A DNA stretch of 64,000 nt, from assembly GCF_009299835.1 (NCBI RefSeq), contig NZ_VKCZ01000012.1:1-64000 (forward strand). The letters run 5' to 3'. The notes under the pieces are model-generated. The model was not told where the DNA came from, did not search any database, and saw only the letters and a program-made list of their open reading frames with translations. The position numbers and the translations under genes are program-made. This DNA is from Microlunatus speluncae (GTDB lineage: Bacteria > Actinomycetota > Actinomycetes > Propionibacteriales > Propionibacteriaceae). This document shows positions 1-8,392 of this stretch, one piece after another (the first letter of the stretch is position 1; every line of letters begins with the position of its first letter).

Positions 1-241
1 AATGAACCGATCCCGCGTCCCCACCGGAAACAACTTCACCATCGCCAACAACTCCGCTCTCGACACGAATGTTGTCTCGACCGTATGAATTTGCCCGACG
101 ATCGAGGTCGAAAAGGTCACACTCGATGAACCCGAAGCACCCCAGCGGCCCAAACAGCTCCGGGCCGCCCCGAACGCCGAACGGCACCGCCGAATCCTGG
201 CGATCCTGACTCGAAGTCCACGCACACGATCACTCCGACCG
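1..241. other. No confident gene at left edge
   Basis: This stretch has lower G+C than the rest of the window. Two overlapping frames on the minus strand stay open and run off the left edge, one of them with a possible GTG start near position 122. Neither shows a recognisable motif, a ribosome binding site or the strong third-position GC bias of the neighbouring genes. It may be the start of a cut-off gene or decayed coding DNA. I see no RNA gene in it. Confidence 0.3.
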
Positions 242-246
242 GCACC

Positions 247-443
247 CGGCCGCGATCCGCCACCGACCGCGAACCCCGCCCGTCCTTGCTGCGTCTTTCC
301 CGGCCGCCAGGCCGAAACCCGGGAGAACGGCGCGGACTGGCTTGCCCCTTCGACGGGCTCAGGACGACGCTTCGACAGGCTCAGGGAACGGAACGAGCTC
401 GGCTCAGGGAACGGAACGAGCTCGGCTCGGGAACGGAACGAAT
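247..443. repeat. Long interspersed repeat, copy 1
   Basis: About 190 bp that recur almost unchanged, in inverse orientation, at about 36940-37132. The right half holds the core motif of the genome-wide repeat, CTTCGACAGGCTCAGGGAA, first as a CGACGGGCTCAGGACG variant near 350 and then at 370-388. Related but more diverged copies lie at 47.8-49.0 kb. It has no coding content of its own. Confidence 0.8.
379..441. repeat. 23-bp tandem repeat, about 2.8 copies
   Basis: A 23-bp unit starting GCTCAGGGAACGGAACGAGC occurs at 379-401, again at 402-424, and as a shortened third copy at 425-441. The units sit at the edge of the interspersed repeat and look like slippage of its terminal motif. There are no unique spacers, so this is not a CRISPR array. 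Confidence 0.8.
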
Positions 444-501
444 CCGTGGCTGGGGACGTCGGGCGCCGCGGGGACGGAGAATGGGGTAGGAGGTGGTGGG
501 C

Positions 502-1239
502 GTGGTGCGGTCGGAGGTCGAGCAGGCTCGCGAGCCGGCGGACGAGACCGGCGAGTGGCTCGAGCTCGGGCGGCGGCCGCCCCGGCTGCGGGACTGGCGG
601 TGGCTGCGGCCCGCGGTGATCACGATGATGGCGGCCGTCATCGTTGCCGTGATCGCGGCCGGCGCGATCGTGGTCCGGCCGATCTGGACCGCCGAGCAGG
701 CGTCGCTGACCCAGGACCAGGTCCGGGCCGCCCTGGAACGGCTGGAGCTGGAGAACCGCCGGCTGCGCTCGATGGTGGCCGCTCCCGAGACGAGCAGTGG
801 TGCCGACGCGTGCGGCGCGCTGCGCGGGTTGGTGGACGTCGACGGACCGGGCGGGCTGCCGGGGGTGGAGGTGACCGGGCGGGTGCCGGGCGACACGGCT
901 CGGGTGACGGTGTCGGCGGTGCTGTTCGCGTCGCCGGCGGCCGCGGCGGAGCTGTTCGCCCAGATCGAGGAGGCCCTGCGCAACCCGCTCTGCCTGGAAT
1001 CCTGGGAGCTCGGCCGGCTCGCCGTGGACCCGGGACCGCACCCGAACCGCCGGCTCGGCTACCTGATCGGGATGCCGGTCGGCGGGACCGGGGCCGGCGA
1101 CACCTGGTGGTATCGGGCCCGGGTGCTGCGCTTCGGCAACACGATCAGCTACGTGTCGCTGTTCGGTCCGACCGGGGCGGCCGACGTCACCACCGGGCTG
1201 ACCGACGCCCTCGATCGCACGTACGCCGAGCTGGCCTGA
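502..1239 (+). CDS. Membrane-anchored coiled-coil hypothetical protein
   Basis: Function unknown. The protein is about 245 residues. A short basic and acidic N-terminus is followed by one hydrophobic helix (about residues 38-60), then a short Leu/Glu/Arg-rich segment likely to form a coiled coil, and a C-terminal domain of about 150 residues that should lie outside the membrane. An AGGAGG at 488-493 is 8 nt from the GTG at 502, so I prefer that start over the GTG at 493, which overlaps the Shine-Dalgarno sequence. The gene converges on the last gene of the injection-system operon with only 14 nt between stops. Any role in that system is speculative. No family recognised. Confidence 0.75.
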   Translation: MVRSEVEQAREPADETGEWLELGRRPPRLRDWRWLRPAVITMMAAVIVAVIAAGAIVVRPIWTAEQASLTQDQVRAALERLELENRRLRSMVAAPETSSGADACGALRGLVDVDGPGGLPGVEVTGRVPGDTARVTVSAVLFASPAAAAELFAQIEEALRNPLCLESWELGRLAVDPGPHPNRRLGYLIGMPVGGTGAGDTWWYRARVLRFGNTISYVSLFGPTGAADVTTGLTDALDRTYAELA

Positions 1240-1253
1240 TCATGTCGTCGTGA

Positions 1254-2015
1254 TCAGCCGCGGCGGGCCGCCGAACTCACGGTGGCCCGGATCGCCTTGA
1301 CCACCGCCGGAATGGAGCCGATCAGCAGGATCAGGCCCCAGATGATCGCGATGATCCCGAACAGGACGGCGGCCAGGTCGTCGACGATGCTGACCAGGAT
1401 GATCGGCACCAGGCCGTGCAGGAAGGCCAGGATCACGTTGCAGAGCAGTGAGGTGAGGATGATCAGGACCAGCCCCTTGTTCTGCAGGAACCGCTGTTGG
1501 GCCAGCACCAGCAGCACCGCGAAGACGATCTTCAGGAACATCAACAGCGACAGCAGCACCGCCGCGTCCCCGCGCGGGAAGAAGCCCCACAGGGCGAGAT
1601 AGGCGATCGTGCCGAACGGGGTCGCGACCAGCAGCGCCAGCATGATCAGCAGCTCGATCAGCGCGATGATCGCGAAGGTGAACGCGACGATGATCAACAC
1701 GATCGAGCCGATCAGCGTGACGATGCCCTGCAGCCGGCCGTGCAGCCGGTCCGGCAACAGCAGCCCGGCGCCCATCAGCAACACGGTGTAGAGCATGATC
1801 ACGTCGACCAGGGCCAGATAGCCGATGCCCCGTCCCGGCGGTTCGTCGATGCTCGACGCGTCCGACGGCGCGGCCGGCAGCCCGTCGATCGCCAGCAACA
1901 GGCTCGAGCCCGCCGAGTCCCCGCCGAGGATCAGCGCGGAGCCGAGCTCCACCAGGATGATCAGAGCGGCCGCGACGATGGCCAGGATGAAGAACGGCAG
2001 CCGCAAGGTGTCCAT
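1254..2015 (-). CDS. Polytopic membrane protein, end of eCIS operon
   Basis: A protein of about 253 residues with seven or eight very hydrophobic Leu/Ile/Val-rich segments, so an integral membrane protein. I do not recognise the family. The start at 2015 is preceded by AAGGAGG (2024-2030) at ideal spacing. A longer frame reaching back to 2144 would overlap the upstream gene and read low-complexity Arg/Ser sequence, so I reject it. It is the last gene of the leftward injection-system operon, 28 nt after an Ig-like/PASTA membrane protein. Context suggests a partner of the membrane-anchored proteins, perhaps a docking or pore component; that is inference from position only. Confidence 0.75.
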   Translation of the reverse strand: MDTLRLPFFILAIVAAALIILVELGSALILGGDSAGSSLLLAIDGLPAAPSDASSIDEPPGRGIGYLALVDVIMLYTVLLMGAGLLLPDRLHGRLQGIVTLIGSIVLIIVAFTFAIIALIELLIMLALLVATPFGTIAYLALWGFFPRGDAAVLLSLLMFLKIVFAVLLVLAQQRFLQNKGLVLIILTSLLCNVILAFLHGLVPIILVSIVDDLAAVLFGIIAIIWGLILLIGSIPAVVKAIRATVSSAARRG

Positions 2016-2043
2016 CGACCCGGCCTCCTTCCACGGTCCGCGA

Positions 2044-3045
2044 TCACTTGAACTTCTGGACGACGCGATAGGTGAAGTAGTCCGAGGTCGGGCCCGGATC
2101 CTTGAAGTCGTCCAGCGCGGTGATCTGCCACCGGACCCAGCCACTGCTGCCCTTGCGGGCCCGGCCGATCGTGCCGGGGGCGGTCGTGCCGGCGACGTTG
2201 GCGGTCGAGCCGAGCTCGTAGTGGCACGGCGGATTCTGGACCGGGCTGCAGACCTGGACCTCCCGGCGCACGGTGTAGAACGCGGCGTCCGGCACTGCGG
2301 CCCACTGCAGGGTCGGCGCCTTCGGTCCGATCAGCTGGGCCCCGTTCGCCGGCGCGGTCAGTTGCGGTGCGGCGAGCACCACCCCGATCTCGACGTCGAC
2401 CGCACTGCCCGGTGGCACCGGAGCACCCTCGGGCACCGCCTGCTGGATCACGGTTCGGTCGGCGCCCGGCCGGTGCCGGCGAAGGGCCGTGCCGAGTTGC
2501 AGCCCGACTCCGGCCAGCGCTGCCCGCGCCTCCTCCTCGGACAGTCCGGCAAGGCCGGGCACCGCCACCGGTTCCGGCTCGCGCGGGCGCAGGACCAGCC
2601 AGCCCACCACGCCGAGCACGATGACGAGCAGCGCGGCCACGGCCAGCAGCCACCACGGTTTCGGCTTGTCGATCTTGACCGCGGTCACCTCGCCGGAGAC
2701 CCGGCCGCTGAGCCGAGAGCTCTCCTCCGGTGCGGTGTCGGCGGAATAGACCCGGCCCTGGATCCAGAACGGACCGGCCGGTTCCTCGACCGGCACCGAG
2801 ACCTTGATCAGCAGCGTCGCCGACTGCCCGCCCGGCACCCGCCGCTGCGGTTCGTCGACCGTGAACCACGGCTTCTTCGCGCCGTCGCCGGGCACGATCT
2901 CGAACACGGCCCGGTCCTCCACCGGCCCGGAATTGGTGATCGTGAAGGTGAGCTCACCGGTGCTCGGTCCCGGCTGCTCCGCGGTCCCGGACCGGACCAG
3001 CTCGACCCGTTCGGCAGCGGCCCTGATCACCCATGCGGTTGTCAT
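2044..3045 (-). CDS. Ig-like/TM/PASTA membrane protein, eCIS-linked (copy 2)
   Basis: 333 residues in three parts. Residues 1-125 form a beta-rich Ig-like domain with no signal peptide. Residues 131-152 are a single transmembrane helix preceded by Lys residues, which suggests the N-terminus is inside. Residues 161-223 match a PASTA domain (VPGLAGLSEEEARAAL and then a PxGxxVxxGSxVDV pattern), followed by a fibronectin-like C-terminal domain at about 228-333. PASTA domains bind peptidoglycan or its precursors in Ser/Thr kinases and penicillin-binding proteins. The gene is a close paralogue of 3520-4530, with high identity in the first 155 residues. I infer a protein linking the injection apparatus on the inner face of the membrane to the cell wall. 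Confidence 0.8.
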   Translation of the reverse strand: MTTAWVIRAAAERVELVRSGTAEQPGPSTGELTFTITNSGPVEDRAVFEIVPGDGAKKPWFTVDEPQRRVPGGQSATLLIKVSVPVEEPAGPFWIQGRVYSADTAPEESSRLSGRVSGEVTAVKIDKPKPWWLLAVAALLVIVLGVVGWLVLRPREPEPVAVPGLAGLSEEEARAALAGVGLQLGTALRRHRPGADRTVIQQAVPEGAPVPPGSAVDVEIGVVLAAPQLTAPANGAQLIGPKAPTLQWAAVPDAAFYTVRREVQVCSPVQNPPCHYELGSTANVAGTTAPGTIGRARKGSSGWVRWQITALDDFKDPGPTSDYFTYRVVQKFK

Positions 3046-3077
3046 CGTCTCTCCTCACCCTCATCCGGCTGCAACAC

Positions 3078-3518
3078 TCACGGGAACCGGACGATGCAGT
3101 TGCCGGCGGCCTCGCAATCGAGTTCGATCTCGCCGCCGCGCTCGTCGACGGCGATCGAGATCTCCTGGCCCGGATCCAGCTCGGCCTCGATCGTGAAGTC
3201 GTCGACCCGCGGCGCCGGGGCCTCGAGCTCGATCGGTTGATCGGGGCGCAGCCGGAGCAGTCGCAGGCCCTGCGTGCTCGGCGCCACCCACAGCGTGCAG
3301 GCGCCGGCGAAGACGAGTTGATCACCCTGGAAGCAGTCGGTGATCAACTCGGAGCGCTCGACCATGGCCGGCGCGGTGACCAGGTCTCGGAAGCGTGCAG
3401 CCGCGTCACCGGCCGACCCGGTGCCCGTGCCGGTACGCCCGGGCAGCACGACCGCCACGACGAAGGCGAGGATCAGCAGCACCAGCACGGCGACGGCGAC
3501 CTTCTGACCGGTGCTCAT
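3078..3518 (-). CDS. Small membrane-anchored protein between the PASTA paralogues
   Basis: 146 residues. A hydrophobic helix at about residues 7-26 (VAVAVLVLLILAFVVAVVL) is followed by about 120 residues predicted to be outside, with several Cys residues (in DCFQGD, GACTLW, LDCEAAGNC) that could form disulfides. No cleavage or lipobox motif is visible, so it is probably anchored by the helix. It lies between the two duplicated PASTA proteins, 1 nt after the first and 32 nt before the second, so it is probably co-transcribed and co-functional. Family not recognised. Confidence 0.7.
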   Translation of the reverse strand: MSTGQKVAVAVLVLLILAFVVAVVLPGRTGTGTGSAGDAAARFRDLVTAPAMVERSELITDCFQGDQLVFAGACTLWVAPSTQGLRLLRLRPDQPIELEAPAPRVDDFTIEAELDPGQEISIAVDERGGEIELDCEAAGNCIVRFP

Positions 3519-3519
3519 C

Positions 3520-4530
3520 TCAGAACTTCAGGATCCAGTATTCGAAGGGACCCGAGCTCGGCCCCGGGTCCTTGAAGTCGTCCAGGGCCGTGATCTGCCA
3601 CCGCACCAGCCCGGTCGCCTGGGCGATCCCGCGGATCGGCGGTAGTTGCTCGCCGACTGGATCCCACGACGTCGCCGGTCCGACCTGGTTGGCGTTGGTG
3701 ATCACCTGGAAGAAGCAGGTCGAGTTGATGCCGCCGGTGCAGATCTCCCGCTCTCGACGGATGTTGTAGCCGGCCGCGTCCAGCACCGCCTGCCACTGCA
3801 GGACCGGCGCCTTGGCGTCCTTCGGGAATTCCTGGTGGTCCTGCGGGGTCTGCAGCGCCGGCGCGGTCAGCCGGATGGTGATCACCACGTCGACCGGCGA
3901 GCCCGACGCGGCTTCCGCTCCTTCGCCGACCGACTGTTCGATCACCGTACGCTCACTGCCGGCCTGATGTCGTCGCTGCACCAGGCCGAGGGTCAGTCCG
4001 GAGTCGAGCAGCTTCTGCCGGGCCTGCTCCTCGGTCAGCCCGGTCAGCGCCGGGACGGGGCGATTGCCCGGTCGCAACACCAGCCAGCCCACCACCCCGA
4101 GCACGATCACGACCAGCGCGGCCACGGCCAGCAGCCACCACGGTTTCGACTTCTTGATCTTGGTCGGGGCGATCTCGCCGGTGACCCGGCCGCTGACCCG
4201 GGAGCTCTCCTCCGGCGCGGTGTCGGCGGAATAGACCCGGCCCTGCACCCAGAACGGTCCGGCGGGTTCGCCGGCAGGGATCGAGACCTTGATCAGAAAC
4301 GTCACCGACTGACCACCCGGCACCAGTCGCTGCGGCTCGTCCACCGTGAACCACGGTCGCTTCGCGCCGTCGCCGGGGACGATCTCGAACACCACCCGAT
4401 CTTCGACCGGACCGGGATTGGTGACGGTGAACGTGAGCTCGCCGATGCTCGGGCCCGGCTGCTCGGCGGTCCCGGATGCGGTCAGGCCGAGTCGCTCGGC
4501 CCCGGCCGCCACCACCCATTCGGTTGTCAT
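3520..4530 (-). CDS. Ig-like/TM/PASTA membrane protein, eCIS-linked (copy 1)
   Basis: 336 residues with the same architecture as the gene at 2044-3045: an Ig-like N-terminal domain (1-125), a transmembrane helix at about 131-153, a PASTA-like domain (about 157-220, PVPALTGLTEEQARQKLLDS) and a fibronectin-like C-terminal domain ending in a shared VRWQITALDDFKDPGP block. The two N-terminal halves are near identical and the C-terminal halves have diverged, as expected after a tandem duplication with specialisation outside the cell. The start overlaps the stop of tail protein I by 4 nt, which ties it to the baseplate genes by translational coupling. A role as membrane or cell-wall anchor for the injection apparatus is inferred. 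Confidence 0.8.
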   Translation of the reverse strand: MTTEWVVAAGAERLGLTASGTAEQPGPSIGELTFTVTNPGPVEDRVVFEIVPGDGAKRPWFTVDEPQRLVPGGQSVTFLIKVSIPAGEPAGPFWVQGRVYSADTAPEESSRVSGRVTGEIAPTKIKKSKPWWLLAVAALVVIVLGVVGWLVLRPGNRPVPALTGLTEEQARQKLLDSGLTLGLVQRRHQAGSERTVIEQSVGEGAEAASGSPVDVVITIRLTAPALQTPQDHQEFPKDAKAPVLQWQAVLDAAGYNIRREREICTGGINSTCFFQVITNANQVGPATSWDPVGEQLPPIRGIAQATGLVRWQITALDDFKDPGPSSGPFEYWILKF

Positions 4531-5036
4531 CGTGGCTGCTCCTCACCTGCCAGGCGGATCTCGTACGTCGTCGGTGCCGGCTTCTCGTGCTCGACGATCC
4601 GTCGGATCAGCTCAAGATCACCGACGGCGGCCGGTGGCACGGTGATCACGAAGTGGAACCGCGGCTGCTGCGGCTCGTCGATGCCGAACCCGGTGACCCC
4701 GGTCGCCACCTCGAGGAACCGGCGCAGCCCCCACCGGGTGCCGCGCCACTGCGCCAACAGCGGACCCTCGGCGACCAGGTTGCGCAGCCGCCCGGGAGCG
4801 ACGGCGGCGCCGGCGGCCGGCCGAAGATGATCAAGGGCCACCCAGCCGGCCAGGAAGGCGACCAACCGGTCGGTCGTCCGATACGGCGCGAACAGCTCGT
4901 CGACGATCTCCAGCAGCGCGTCGTCGGGCTCGAGCATGCCCTCCATCACCTCGAGCAGCGTGGCCAGCACGCTGCCCGGCGTCACCGCCCTTTGGTACGC
5001 CGCCGGCAGCAGCCGCTCAATGATCTTTCGTTGCAC
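4527..5036 (-). CDS. Phage tail protein I-like baseplate protein
   Basis: 169 residues. It resembles the P2 gpI / 'phage tail protein domain' proteins that sit next to baseplate J in tails and extracellular contractile injection systems. Indicative features are the N-terminal leader ending in a YQRAVTPGSVLATLLEVMEG segment, the TDRLVAFLAGWVAL segment, and a conserved middle block ending RWGLRRFLEVATGV. It overlaps the upstream baseplate J gene by 20 nt and the downstream membrane protein by 4 nt. Baseplate location follows from the family; its exact contact is not visible from sequence. Confidence 0.8.
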   Translation of the reverse strand: MQRKIIERLLPAAYQRAVTPGSVLATLLEVMEGMLEPDDALLEIVDELFAPYRTTDRLVAFLAGWVALDHLRPAAGAAVAPGRLRNLVAEGPLLAQWRGTRWGLRRFLEVATGVTGFGIDEPQQPRFHFVITVPPAAVGDLELIRRIVEHEKPAPTTYEIRLAGEEQPR

Positions 5037-7605
5037 GGCTCACCTCGATCCGGTGCTCGCCCGACACCAGCAGCCAGGTGTCCGGCACCGTGACCGCGTC
5101 CCGGGTCTCCCGGTTGGCCGAGGGCAGCCAGCGATCGGCCTCGACGCTGCGATAGATCCCGCGCGGGCTGCCGACGATCACCGGATCATCCGGACCGGCG
5201 GCGGCGATCGTCTCCACCGCCTCGAATCGCGGCCGGTCCCGCAGCGGCAGCCCGCAGTTGACCTCGGGCGCGTCCCAGACCGGCTGGGGCGCGGCGGTGT
5301 CCAGCCGGAGCACGCCGCCGCTCTGGGTCGCGGCGAACGCCGACGCACCGACGAAGGCCAGCGACCAGCAGGTGCCGCCGCCCCACCCGCTCGCCAGCTG
5401 CTCCCAGCGCACGTTGCTCTCGAACAACCGGGCCCGGAAGCAGCCCGACCCGGGCCGGCTCAGATCGGCCTCGCCGCTGCCGGCCCAGAGCACCGTCGCC
5501 GGTCCGTCGAACTGCACGTCGAGGGTGCGTACGTCGACGCCGTCCAACCCGATCTTGCCGAAGCTGCCGGCCCGGCCGCCCTGGGTCGACAGATAGACGC
5601 CGAACTGGGCCTGCGCGGCGGCCGCGACGCCGACCACGCCGTGCTCGGAGACGAAGGCCCGGACGCCGTAGAAGCCGCGGTCCGGGTCGGCCGGATCGAC
5701 GATCACCTGCAACGGCACGGCCCCGCGCATCAGGGCCAGCTCGTACAGTCCGACGTCGGTCGCCAGCAGCAACGCGGCCGCGCCGCCGCGGTCGATCCAG
5801 GCCAGGTCGGAGATCCCGGCCTGCAGCTCGGCTACCTTGAGCCAGGTCTCGCCGAGGTCGGTGGAGAGGTGCACGCCGGACGCGGCGCCGTCGGCCCGCC
5901 GGGTGATCACGGCGACCCAGCCCGGATGGGCGGTCATGCCGGGGCGGACCGGAGCGGGGGCGGGCTCGACCCGCCGGGTCTCCTCGCCGGGGAACCGGCC
6001 GGCCGGCTCCCAGCCGACGCCGCCGTTGGTGGAGCGGAACAGCACCTCGCCACAGGCCGCGAACCAGGTGTTGCCCTGGTTCGGGTCGGCCGCCACCGCC
6101 CGTACCCGCTGGTCCGGGGCCTCCTCGACGACGAACCGGACGTCCTCGACATAACGCACGCCCGGCTCTGCCTGCTCGAGCAGGCGATAGACGTTGGACG
6201 CCCGCAGCGGCTCGCCGAACGGCCAGCCGGTCGGGTTCAACGGGGTCGGCAGCGGGCTGAGGATCTGCCGAAGTCGATCATGGATCCGGTTCCGGACCGC
6301 ATCCAGATCCTCCTCGGACCGGACGATCACCCGGGCCTCGATCGACACCGCCTTGTAGCGTGCCCAGGACGCCAGACAACTGGTGCCGAGGGCCCGGCGG
6401 TCGTTCAGGTCCCGCTCGGTCCGCGCCCGCGCGTCGGGCACCTGATGATCAACCAGCACCTGCAGCGGCAGCCGCCAACCGGGCCGGGCCTCGGCGCCGA
6501 CGTGCGGGACCAGCACGACCTCGACCTCACCGGCCTCGGCGAACGACCAGTGGCTGGCCCGGGTGAACGCCTTGGCCCGGGCGATCGAACCCGAGCCCGC
6601 GGTCGCGCACAGCTCGAAGTCACGCGCGGTGACCGCGCGGCGCAGCGAATAGAACTCGTGCGGGCCGCGAGCCATCACCGACTCGATCGGCTCCAGCTCC
6701 CGGCCGCCGCGGGCGGGTTGCGAGTTGCTCACCCGGACGCCCGGGACGGGGTCGCGCAGGTTGGTCACCCGGCCGGCCGCGACGTTGCCCGCGGCCCCAC
6801 CTCCGGTGCGATACCAGAGCCGGATCCCTTTGCCGGTGGGCGGAACGGCGGCCAGCGTGATCATCGGCTGGCCGTTCCGCGGCCGCAGGTCGAGGGCCGG
6901 GGCGAACGTGATCGCGCCGGTGCTCCGGTCGAGCAGATAGGCCCGCGCGTCCGGTCCGACCTCGGCGAAGCTGGTCACGTGCTGCCAGATCTCGTACGTC
7001 TTCCCGCCGAACTCACGAGCCGTGGCGCCCTCGGCCAGGCTGTCCCGGTCGACCTCGACGCCGAGCAGATGATCAACCGGCTCCGCGGTGGTGATCATCG
7101 GGACCGTGCCGGCCTGCAGCCGTTGCTCCGGCTGGCCGGTGCCGATCCCGATCAACTCGCCGTCGATCGGCTGGAAGTGGTGCGCGCGGACGATGACCTC
7201 GTCAGCCCCGGCCGGCAGCACCGCCGACTCGGCGGTGACGAACACCGCCGGCTCCGGATCGGTGCCGCGGGCGACCGCGACCCGAGTGCCGGCCGGGATC
7301 GGCACCGGCTCGATCGAGGCTCCGGGCGTCACCCGGCTGAAGGTCAGGTCGACCCAGGCCGCCGACGGTGGGTGCCGGCTGGCGCCGAGCAGGTTGAGGA
7401 AGGCCACGTACGCCTTCTCCGGCAGCCGGTTGATCCGATAGATCATGATCTCGGTCAGGTGCGCGAAGACCTCGACCAGGACCATCCCGGGATCGTGCGG
7501 CGACAGATCGGTCCAGGCCGGCGTCGATTGTTGGATCCGCCGGCGGGCCTCGGCGACGAGGTCGAGGAACCGGCGATCATCGAGGTCGGGCACCGGGAGG
7601 CTCAT
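5017..7605 (-). CDS. Baseplate J-like protein with C-terminal beta-propeller
   Basis: 862 residues. The first about 465 residues match the putative baseplate assembly protein family (gpJ/gp6-like): the N-terminal PDLDDRRFLDLVAEARRRI and LSPHDPGMVLVEVFAHLTE blocks are typical, as is a late region with HDRLRQILSPLPTPLNPTGW. Residues about 466-862 carry Asp-box/BNR-type repeats (STNGGVGWEP, STDLGETW and weaker copies), which indicates a sialidase- or Ycf48-like beta-propeller. In standard systems the wedge protein J lacks such a domain and target recognition is done by fibres; no fibre gene is seen here. The gene overlaps gp25 upstream by 4 nt and tail protein I downstream by 20 nt. Confidence 0.88.
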   Translation of the reverse strand: MSLPVPDLDDRRFLDLVAEARRRIQQSTPAWTDLSPHDPGMVLVEVFAHLTEIMIYRINRLPEKAYVAFLNLLGASRHPPSAAWVDLTFSRVTPGASIEPVPIPAGTRVAVARGTDPEPAVFVTAESAVLPAGADEVIVRAHHFQPIDGELIGIGTGQPEQRLQAGTVPMITTAEPVDHLLGVEVDRDSLAEGATAREFGGKTYEIWQHVTSFAEVGPDARAYLLDRSTGAITFAPALDLRPRNGQPMITLAAVPPTGKGIRLWYRTGGGAAGNVAAGRVTNLRDPVPGVRVSNSQPARGGRELEPIESVMARGPHEFYSLRRAVTARDFELCATAGSGSIARAKAFTRASHWSFAEAGEVEVVLVPHVGAEARPGWRLPLQVLVDHQVPDARARTERDLNDRRALGTSCLASWARYKAVSIEARVIVRSEEDLDAVRNRIHDRLRQILSPLPTPLNPTGWPFGEPLRASNVYRLLEQAEPGVRYVEDVRFVVEEAPDQRVRAVAADPNQGNTWFAACGEVLFRSTNGGVGWEPAGRFPGEETRRVEPAPAPVRPGMTAHPGWVAVITRRADGAASGVHLSTDLGETWLKVAELQAGISDLAWIDRGGAAALLLATDVGLYELALMRGAVPLQVIVDPADPDRGFYGVRAFVSEHGVVGVAAAAQAQFGVYLSTQGGRAGSFGKIGLDGVDVRTLDVQFDGPATVLWAGSGEADLSRPGSGCFRARLFESNVRWEQLASGWGGGTCWSLAFVGASAFAATQSGGVLRLDTAAPQPVWDAPEVNCGLPLRDRPRFEAVETIAAAGPDDPVIVGSPRGIYRSVEADRWLPSANRETRDAVTVPDTWLLVSGEHRIEVSRATKDH

Positions 7606-8057
7606 CCGATCACCCCGGCAGCGTCCGGCGCCGTCCGGTCGAGGCGCTCGTCGAGGTCCAGCGGGAAGTTGATCTCCGCCGTCGCCAGGCTGGCCCGGAC
7701 CCGGTAGATCAGCCGGATGTCCAGCCGGCTGGCAAGCTCCGGATTGGCCTCGGCGTCGAGCTCGACGATCTCCACCCGTGGCTCCCAGCGTTCGATCGCC
7801 TGCTGGACGTAGTGCATGGCCAGCCCGGCGTTGGTCCGGTCGTTCGGGGCGAACATCAGCCGGTGCAGGTGCGAGCCGTACTGCGGCCGCATCAGCCGCT
7901 CGCCCGGGGTGGTGCAGAGCAGCAGCAGGATCGCCTGCCGGATCGACTCGTCGCCGTCGATCATGGACACCCCGCCGGTCGCGGTCAGCGTGAGCCCGGT
8001 CGCGTCGCTGTCCCAGCCGACGCCGACGAACCGAAAGGCGCGATTGCGGCTCGTCAT
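7602..8057 (-). CDS. GPW/gp25-family baseplate wedge protein
   Basis: 151 residues. The family pattern is clear: an 'SIRQAILLLLCTTPGERLM' helix, RPQYGSHLHRLMF, and a WEPRVEI block, as in T4 gp25 / P2 gpW proteins that nucleate sheath assembly at the baseplate. The start at 8057 overlaps the stop of the small upstream gene by 4 nt. A longer frame to 8402 reads another gene's shadow and is not used. It sits between the spike region and baseplate J, the usual order in contractile injection systems. Confidence 0.88.
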   Translation of the reverse strand: MTSRNRAFRFVGVGWDSDATGLTLTATGGVSMIDGDESIRQAILLLLCTTPGERLMRPQYGSHLHRLMFAPNDRTNAGLAMHYVQQAIERWEPRVEIVELDAEANPELASRLDIRLIYRVRASLATAEINFPLDLDERLDRTAPDAAGVIG

Positions 8058-8392
8058 CGGTCGACCTCCACGAAGTGCTGGCCCGGATCGCGCACCTGGT
8101 AGTGCACGGTTCCCGGGACGGTGCCGTCGGTCAGCCCGTCCAGGTGCGACAGCACCATCCGATGGTTGTCGATCATGACCCAGGTGCTGTAGCCCTGCTT
8201 GACCGCGAGGGTCTTGGCGCAGGGCTTCATGGTCGGCCCGAAGTTGGGGCAGGCGATGATCTTGCGGCCCTCCGGATCGTGGTCGACCAAGATCGGTACG
8301 GTCTCGATCGTCACCCACCGCTGACTGGGCTCGTTGGTGATCCGGCCGTCGTGGCCGCATCTGATCATCGCCTCCGCGGTCACGGCCTTCAT
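8054..8392 (-). CDS. Small Cys/His-containing protein in spike position
   Basis: 112 residues, not recognised. It has five scattered metal-ligand candidates in its first 60 residues (MIRCGHDGRI, then ACPNFGPTMKPCAK) and a C-terminal half rich in beta-type residues. It overlaps both neighbours by 4 nt, between the VgrG-like spike and gp25. In Afp/PVC-type systems this position is often taken by a PAAR-like tip protein, which also binds metal through His/Cys. I do not see a PAAR motif, so a spike-tip role is only a positional inference; a small assembly factor is equally possible. Confidence 0.65.
   Translation of the reverse strand: MKAVTAEAMIRCGHDGRITNEPSQRWVTIETVPILVDHDPEGRKIIACPNFGPTMKPCAKTLAVKQGYSTWVMIDNHRMVLSHLDGLTDGTVPGTVHYQVRDPGQHFVEVDR

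Noticed and set aside
379..441. Possible CRISPR array
   Set aside because: The 23-bp units are directly adjacent with no spacers and no cas genes are in the window.
342..1253. Long frame on the plus strand overlapping the membrane-anchored gene at 502
   Set aside because: Arg/Gly-rich composition with no transmembrane or family pattern. It reads through the repeat and the other frame of the real gene.
4936..7707. Very long open frame on the plus strand opposite the baseplate J gene
   Set aside because: It is the GC-rich antisense shadow: residues are dominated by Arg, Gly, Pro, Ala and no family motif appears, while the minus strand shows clear baseplate and propeller motifs.
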